Source: OFTM10 sp964196195
GTDB lineage: Bacteria; Actinomycetota; Acidimicrobiia; Acidimicrobiales; Aldehydirespiratoraceae
Assembly: GCA_964196195.1 (NCBI GenBank)
Contig: CAXMSE010000080.1
Span: 1 to 10,886 of the forward strand
Length of the DNA stretch: 10,886 nucleotides
Direction of reading: 5' to 3'
A program made the translations under genes and the position numbers. This document shows, one piece after another, positions 6,777-10,886 of this stretch. Under the pieces are notes generated by a model. That model worked only from the letters and a program-made list of their open reading frames with translations, ran no database searches and was not told where the DNA came from. How positions within the stretch are numbered: position 1 is the first letter of the stretch; each line of letters opens with the position of its first letter.

Positions 6777-8315
6777 GTGACCACCGCCGACCGCATCTCG
6801 GATCGGGCCGACGAAACCCCCCGATGGCGGTGGCGGGGCGTGGGGCCGGCCGTCGCCGTTGTCGCGCTTGGGGGCGGCATCATTCTGCGCTTTGTCGCCG
6901 ACTCCCCACTGTGGCTCGACGAGGCTCTCTCGGTGCACATCGCCGACGGCGACGTTCCCCTCGCCGAGGCCCTCCGCAGAGATGGCCACCCGGCGCTCTA
7001 CTACCTGGTGCTCGGATGGTGGATCGACCTCTTCGGATCATCGGCCGGAGCCACCCGGGCCCTCTCGGGCGTGTTCTCGCTGGCAACGGTGCCGTTCATC
7101 TGGCTGCTCGCCCGGCCCTATGGTCGCACAGCAGCGTTCTCGGCGGGCGCGGTCGCCCTCACTTCGCCGTTCCTGCTGCGCTACGGCACCGAAACCCGCA
7201 TGTACGCGTTCGTGGCCTTCCTCGTCGCCATCGGCTGGTGGGCTACCGAGCGGGCCCACCAGAGATCCAGCCTCGGCCGCGTCGGCCTGGTCGCGATCTG
7301 CGCCGCAGCTCTCGTGCACACCCACTACTGGACCTTCTTCGTCCTGGCGGGAGCGGTGCTGGTGCTCGCCGAGGTTGCCCGCCGGGGCGAGGCTTCAGTG
7401 CGACGGGCCTCGATCCGCACGGCCTCGGCGATCGCTCTCGGCGCAGCCAGCCTGCTCATCTGGATCGATGTCTTCCTCGATCAACTGGCCCACACCGGCA
7501 CTCCGTGGGCCGAACGAGCTCGTCCCACCGAGGTTCTGGTGGAGACACTGCAAGCGATCGGCGGCAACAACCGCTTCGAGGGCGAGACGCTCGGCATTTT
7601 GCTGCTCTTTCTGGTACTGGTGGGCACGCTGGCGCCTGCGGTGGCCGTGGGACGCCGGCTCGAACTGAGCTTCGCCGGCTCCGGGCCCGCCCACGTCGAA
7701 GCCGCTGTTCTCGTGATCACACTCGCGGTGGGTGCTCTCGCTGCACTGGCAACAGCCGGGGCATTCGAAGCCCGCTATGCGGCCGTGGTGCTGCCATTCG
7801 TAATGGTGCTCGCCGGGAGGGGCATCGCGGTACTCCCCGACCCCGCACGCACCGTCTCACTCGTGCTGGTGGTCTTGCTGGGCCTCGCCGTTGGCGTCGA
7901 CGAAGCTCGCCGGACGCGCTCGCAGGGCGAAGAGGTCGCCACTGCCATCAGTCATGGGGCCCGACCGGGCGACATGATCGTGTTCTGTCCCGATCAGATC
8001 GGCCCGGCCACCACCCACTACTTGGATGCCCCGATCACCGTCGCCGCCTATCCTTCCGGCGATGGGGTCACGGTGGACTGGCGCGACTATGTCGACCGGA
8101 TCGAAGCCACCCCACCCGAAGAATTCGCCCGGACCCAGTCGGATTCTGCCGGTGACGGCGACATCTGGTTCGTGGGTTCCACCGGCTATCTCGGCTTTAG
8201 TAATCGCTGTGCACTGATGGCCGGCACATTCACAAGCCTTCGGACTCCCCACAGGGTCGTCGCCAACAGCGACGTCTTCGAGTCGATGTTCCTCATCCGG
8301 TACGAAACGCGATGA
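6777..8315 (+). CDS. GT39/ArnT-like GT-C membrane glycosyltransferase
   Basis: 512 residues from GTG 6777 (TTG 6756 would add seven). It has about eleven hydrophobic segments, the first at residues 22-43, with an Asp-Glu motif in LWLDEALSV (46-54) directly after it. RDGHPALYY (68-76) and a later LVHTHYWTFFV stretch follow. The acidic pair in the first external loop followed by 'GHPPLYY'-type residues is typical of polyprenyl-phosphate-sugar-dependent GT-C enzymes (GT39/GT83, PMT_2 group). These transfer a sugar on the outer face of the membrane to a lipid, glycan or protein acceptor. After the last membrane segment, roughly the final 130 residues form a soluble, probably extracytoplasmic domain. 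Donor and acceptor cannot be told from sequence. Its stop overlaps the next gene start (ATGA), so the two are probably translated together. Confidence 0.82.
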   Translation: MTTADRISDRADETPRWRWRGVGPAVAVVALGGGIILRFVADSPLWLDEALSVHIADGDVPLAEALRRDGHPALYYLVLGWWIDLFGSSAGATRALSGVFSLATVPFIWLLARPYGRTAAFSAGAVALTSPFLLRYGTETRMYAFVAFLVAIGWWATERAHQRSSLGRVGLVAICAAALVHTHYWTFFVLAGAVLVLAEVARRGEASVRRASIRTASAIALGAASLLIWIDVFLDQLAHTGTPWAERARPTEVLVETLQAIGGNNRFEGETLGILLLFLVLVGTLAPAVAVGRRLELSFAGSGPAHVEAAVLVITLAVGALAALATAGAFEARYAAVVLPFVMVLAGRGIAVLPDPARTVSLVLVVLLGLAVGVDEARRTRSQGEEVATAISHGARPGDMIVFCPDQIGPATTHYLDAPITVAAYPSGDGVTVDWRDYVDRIEATPPEEFARTQSDSAGDGDIWFVGSTGYLGFSNRCALMAGTFTSLRTPHRVVANSDVFESMFLIRYETR

Positions 8316-9397
8316 GAAGAACCATCGGTCCGGACCTTCGCTCGGCGGTCGCAACCTGGTTCGAGGCGCGCCTCTACGTTGCCACAGCTTTCGTGATCAC
8401 CCGAGCCGTCGTCGACCGACTGGAACCCCCTCCGACATTCACTCCCGTCGATGATGGCCTGCTGGCGTGGGACGGCACGTGGTACAGCCAGATCGCCGAT
8501 GTCGGCTACCTGGGAGCCGATGATCCCGCCGTGCGCTTCTTCCCCCTGTGGCCCCTTCTCGGCCGCTTCGTCGGCTGGTTCACCGGTGGACCCGACCTCG
8601 CTCTGGTGGTGATGGCCAACCTGTTCGCACTCGTGGCGGGAGTGATGCTCTACCGGCTCGTGATGCTGGAAACCCACGACGCTCGTACCGCCCAGAGAGC
8701 CGTTCGGATCCTGGCGCTGTTCCCACCTGCGTTTGTCCTCGTCCTTGCCTACTCAGAAGCACTTTTCCTTGTGCTAGGCCTCGGTATGGTGCTGTCGCTG
8801 CGGGGTCATCGCTGGGTTCGAGCCGCGATGCTCGGATACCTCGCAGGCCTCACCCGGCCGGTTGCGGGTCTGCTCGCGCTGAGTGCCGCAGTGGCGGTAT
8901 GGCGACAACGAGCCCAGAGAAGTCCGCTTGCCCTTCTCAGCATCGCCGCAGCACCCGCGGGCTCACTCACGTTCCTCGCCTGGTCGGCCATTGCTCTCGA
9001 CGACTGGAGTGCACCCCTCGACCGGCAGAGAGAGCTGCGGGGCGACATCACCGAGCCGGTCGGCCGCCTCATCAGTGCATTCACCGATGCGATCCGGGGC
9101 GATGAGGGTGAAGCCTTCCACCTGATCGCCGCCCTGATCATCATCGGACTCACCGTTGTCGCAATTCGGTCGCTCTCGGCCGACCTGTGGGCGTACACCC
9201 TGCCCTCCACCCTCCTGCTGATCTCTGCGGAAAATCTGAACTCCATGGAGCGCTATGCCCTCGGCGCTTTCCCACTGGTGATCGCCGCCGCCATCGTGAG
9301 TCGGCGCCCCGTGCTCGATCGTTGGGTACCCACCACCTCCGCAGTCGGGATGGTGGCGGTGAGTGTGCTCATGTTCAACGGGGTCTACGTCCCATGA
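8312..9397 (+). CDS. PIG-V-like GT-C mannosyltransferase (Mannosyl_trans2-like)
   Basis: 361 residues with about eight to nine hydrophobic segments. Near the N-terminus, after the first membrane segment, is AWDGTWYSQIADVGY (52-66), then FFPLWPLL (76-83), AYSEALFL (146-153), GLTRPVAGLL (179-188) and MERYALGAFPL (312-322). The WDG.WY / FFP..P / YSE / R(P)xG series is the pattern of the PIG-V (GPI mannosyltransferase 2, CAZy GT76) family and its bacterial relatives, which use polyprenyl- or dolichyl-phosphate-mannose on the external face of the membrane. Bacteria lack GPI anchors of the eukaryotic kind, so the acceptor is unknown; a mannosylated lipid, glycan or protein is possible. The ATG is embedded in the stop of the preceding GT-C gene (ATGA), and its own stop overlaps the GT4 start in the same way. 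Family assignment rests on motifs I recognise, not on an alignment. Confidence 0.78.
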   Translation: MRRTIGPDLRSAVATWFEARLYVATAFVITRAVVDRLEPPPTFTPVDDGLLAWDGTWYSQIADVGYLGADDPAVRFFPLWPLLGRFVGWFTGGPDLALVVMANLFALVAGVMLYRLVMLETHDARTAQRAVRILALFPPAFVLVLAYSEALFLVLGLGMVLSLRGHRWVRAAMLGYLAGLTRPVAGLLALSAAVAVWRQRAQRSPLALLSIAAAPAGSLTFLAWSAIALDDWSAPLDRQRELRGDITEPVGRLISAFTDAIRGDEGEAFHLIAALIIIGLTVVAIRSLSADLWAYTLPSTLLLISAENLNSMERYALGAFPLVIAAAIVSRRPVLDRWVPTTSAVGMVAVSVLMFNGVYVP

Positions 9398-10464
9398 CCC
9401 GTCCGGTGAGGGTCGGGATCGATGTCACTCCCCTACTCGGGCCACGCTCGGGAATCCACCAGGTCACCCGTGGCCTCGTGGATGCGCTCAAAGAACGCGA
9501 CGACATCGAGTTGACGGGCTGGATGCTCTCGGCCCGTGCCGGTCGGCCTGATCTGGGGTTCCCGGTTCGTCGCAGCCGATTCCCAGCCGGTATGGCCCAG
9601 CGACTGTGGCGCCGCGTCAGCTTTCCCAACTCTCGCCTGATCGCAGGACGGGTGGACGTGGTGCACGGCACGAACTTCCTGGCACCACCGTCGCCGCGAT
9701 CGCTTGTTTCGCTGCAGGACCTGACGCCGATGACCCACCCTGAATGGGTCCGCCCCGAGGTGGCGGCCATGGCGGGTCCACTACTTCGGTCGCTCGCCGC
9801 GGGCACAACCCTGCACACATCGTCGCAGGCCGTGGCCGACGAGGCCGCTCGCGAGCTCGGCGTCGACCCGTCTCGGATCGCCGTCGTTCACCACGGTGTC
9901 GCCCCCGTCGGTCCGGGCGACCCGGCCCGCGCCCGGGACTTGGTGGGTGGTGGCCGGTTCCTGCTCGCTCTGGGCACGGTCGAGCGTCGTAAGAACCTCA
10001 GTGATCTCCTCGCGGTCCTCCCCATGCTCCCCACCGACATCTCGCTGGTGATCGCCGGCCCCGAAGGCAATGATGAAGATCTACTCGCCACCGAGATCGC
10101 GCGGTCGCCAGTCGGCGACCGTGTTCATCGCCTTCGCGATGTCGACGATCACGATCGAGCCTCCCTTTTGCGATCCGCCGCCATCCTGGTGTTCCCCTCG
10201 CTTCACGAAGGGTTCGGACTGCCCCCGCTCGAGGCTCTTCAGGTAGGCACCCCGGTGGTGGCCACCGCAGTGGGCGTGCTCCCCGAGCTGGTGGGAGACC
10301 TACTAGAACTCGTGCCGCCCGGCGACACGATCGCCTTCGCCGAAATGGTGTCGGACACGCTCCAGGATCCGGTTGTTGATCCCGAACTCACGGCCAGGGT
10401 TGAAGCCATGACCTGGGCCCGCGCCGCCCGCGAAATGGCGGAGGTCTACCGGAACCTCTGCTGA
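9394..10464 (+). CDS. Glycosyltransferase family 4 (GT-B fold)
   Basis: 356 residues from the ATG at 9394, a cytoplasmic or membrane-associated GT-B enzyme using a nucleotide-sugar donor. The N-terminal half opens with RVGIDVTPLLGPRSGIHQVTRGL (6-28), the acceptor-side motif with its glycine loop, and continues with VVHGTNFLAP (89-98) and SLQDLTPMTHPEW (106-118). The C-terminal donor-binding half has FLLALGTVERRKNLSDLL (189-206, Arg199/Lys200 near the donor phosphates), VIAGPEG (219-225), and the EX7E motif HEGFGLPPLEAL (271-282, Glu272 and Glu280). The length is normal for GT4. The frame is open upstream to 9187, but that part is inside the PIG-V-like gene; ATG 9394 overlaps that gene's stop (ATGA) and starts just before the first family motif. 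Likely role: adding a sugar to the glycan handled by the two GT-C enzymes. The sugar is not predictable. Confidence 0.93.
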   Translation: MTRPVRVGIDVTPLLGPRSGIHQVTRGLVDALKERDDIELTGWMLSARAGRPDLGFPVRRSRFPAGMAQRLWRRVSFPNSRLIAGRVDVVHGTNFLAPPSPRSLVSLQDLTPMTHPEWVRPEVAAMAGPLLRSLAAGTTLHTSSQAVADEAARELGVDPSRIAVVHHGVAPVGPGDPARARDLVGGGRFLLALGTVERRKNLSDLLAVLPMLPTDISLVIAGPEGNDEDLLATEIARSPVGDRVHRLRDVDDHDRASLLRSAAILVFPSLHEGFGLPPLEALQVGTPVVATAVGVLPELVGDLLELVPPGDTIAFAEMVSDTLQDPVVDPELTARVEAMTWARAAREMAEVYRNLC

Positions 10465-10510
10465 CGGTTGGCGCGTCTCAAGGTGACGGCCGATCAGCCG
10501 ATGTGTCGTG

Positions 10511-10516
10511 TACAGT
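10511..10516 (+). promoter_or_regulatory. Possible -10 element upstream of the DUF1800 gene
   Basis: TACAGT (TANNNT pattern) lies in the 110-base gap after the GT4 gene. It would start a transcript about 50 bases ahead of the ATG at 10575. The nearest -35-like hexamer, GTGACG (10483-10488), is 22 bases away, which is too far, so support is weak. Confidence 0.25.
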
Positions 10517-10560
10517 CACGTTCGCGGGTAATGGGAGTACGGAATGTTGTCCGCACAGTT

Positions 10561-10566
10561 GGGGGA
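10561..10566 (+). promoter_or_regulatory. Shine-Dalgarno of the DUF1800 gene
   Basis: GGGGGA lies eight bases upstream of the ATG at 10575. It supports that start and indicates a leadered transcript, unlike several other genes here. Confidence 0.6.
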
Positions 10567-10574
10567 ACGCTGAT

Positions 10575-10886
10575 ATGGCGGCCTCTACCCTTCTCAGCGC
10601 TAGCGATGCCGCTCATCTTCTCCGCCGTGTCGGATTTGGTGGCTCCGCCGCAGAGGTAAACGCTCTGATAGGCAAGACCCGCCAACAAGCGGTCGATCAA
10701 GTGACCAACCTCGCCGGCGCCCCGGGGGTGACACGCCCGTTCTCAGGGACTGACGACTGGTGGATCGGACATCAGCTGGCCCACGGTTGGTGGCTGGATC
10801 GGATGGCCACTACTTCCACTCCGTTCCAGGACAAGATGACTATGTTCTGGCACTCGCATTTTGCGACAGGTATCGGCAAGGTCGAG
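10575..10886 (+). CDS. DUF1800 family protein (5' part only)
   Basis: The frame is open from ATG 10575 to the window edge, giving 104 residues. It reads DAAHLLRRVGFGGSAAEVNAL (residues 11-31), then a Trp-rich WWIGHQLAHGWWLDRM stretch (about 67-82), then PFQDKMTMFWHSHFATGIGKV (87-107 region, truncated by the edge). HLLRR.GFG, WWL.RM and P.Q.KM..FWH.HFAT..  are the hallmark N-terminal motifs of DUF1800, a widespread bacterial family of unknown biochemical function whose full-length members usually have several hundred residues. DUF1800 genes are often followed by a DUF1501 (sulfatase-like, Tat-exported) gene, which would lie beyond this window. No signal peptide is visible at this N-terminus. 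It has its own ribosome-binding site and is separated from the GT4 gene by 110 bases, so it probably starts a new unit. Confidence 0.9.
   Translation, partial: MAASTLLSASDAAHLLRRVGFGGSAAEVNALIGKTRQQAVDQVTNLAGAPGVTRPFSGTDDWWIGHQLAHGWWLDRMATTSTPFQDKMTMFWHSHFATGIGKVE

Noticed and set aside
6824..8155. 443-codon plus-strand frame overlapping the GT39-like gene.
   Set aside because: Its translation is very rich in Arg, Gly and Pro, with no hydrophobic pattern or motif. It is typical of an off-frame reading of a GC-rich gene.
9187..9393. Longer GT4 start inside the PIG-V-like gene.
   Set aside because: This part is out-of-frame coding sequence of the upstream gene. The ATG at 9394 in an ATGA overlap sits just before the first GT4 motif.
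10487..10500. CGGCCGATCAGCCG imperfect palindrome after the GT4 gene, considered as an operator or terminator.
   Set aside because: The stem is only four base pairs with no T-run, which is expected by chance in such GC-rich DNA.
10468..10659. Small 63-codon plus-strand frame after the GT4 gene.
   Set aside because: It lacks a ribosome-binding site and overlaps the well-supported DUF1800 start in another frame.

Overview
The window is high-GC DNA with dense, short-spaced genes and many GTG or weakly led starts. Family content (AccA3-type biotin carboxylase/BCCP fusion, a LytR-CpsA-Psr protein, GT-C glycosyltransferases) points to an actinobacterium. An Acidimicrobiia-like lineage is my best guess, by inference only. 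Every base belongs to or lies close to a gene: no gene-free stretch exceeds about 110 bases. I saw no tRNA, rRNA, CRISPR array, insertion sequence or phage gene.

Left part (1-4941): the 3' end of a GDP-L-fucose-synthase-like gene (+ strand) meets a minus-strand gene series tail to tail. Read in transcription order, that series is birA (biotin protein ligase), an LCP-family cell-wall polymer ligase, ugd (UDP-glucose 6-dehydrogenase) and a UDP-glucuronate-decarboxylase-like gene. Ugd and the decarboxylase together predict UDP-glucose -> UDP-glucuronate -> UDP-xylose. With the GDP-fucose-type enzyme they would supply sugar nucleotides for a surface polysaccharide that the LCP protein could attach to the wall.

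Middle (4960-6702): an acyl-CoA carboxylase alpha subunit (biotin carboxylase plus biotin carrier) is divergent from birA with only 18 bases between the start codons. The ligase and its probable substrate protein are therefore encoded back to back.

Right part (6777-10464): a three-gene plus-strand cassette encodes an ArnT/GT39-like GT-C membrane glycosyltransferase, a PIG-V-like GT-C mannosyltransferase and a GT4 glycosyltransferase. They are linked by two ATGA stop/start overlaps. The cassette probably builds a lipid-linked or surface glycan, with the polyprenyl-phosphate-dependent steps outside the membrane and the GT4 step in the cytoplasm. The last 312 bases hold the start of a DUF1800 gene, cut by the window edge.

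Overall this looks like an envelope-glycan and lipid-precursor region. I see no clear sign of an undescribed system. The points most worth a second look are the gene junctions (CTAG shared stops, TAGTG, ATGA overlaps, an 18-base divergent gap), a strong hairpin at the end of the LCP gene, and the unusual pairing of glycosyltransferase families.
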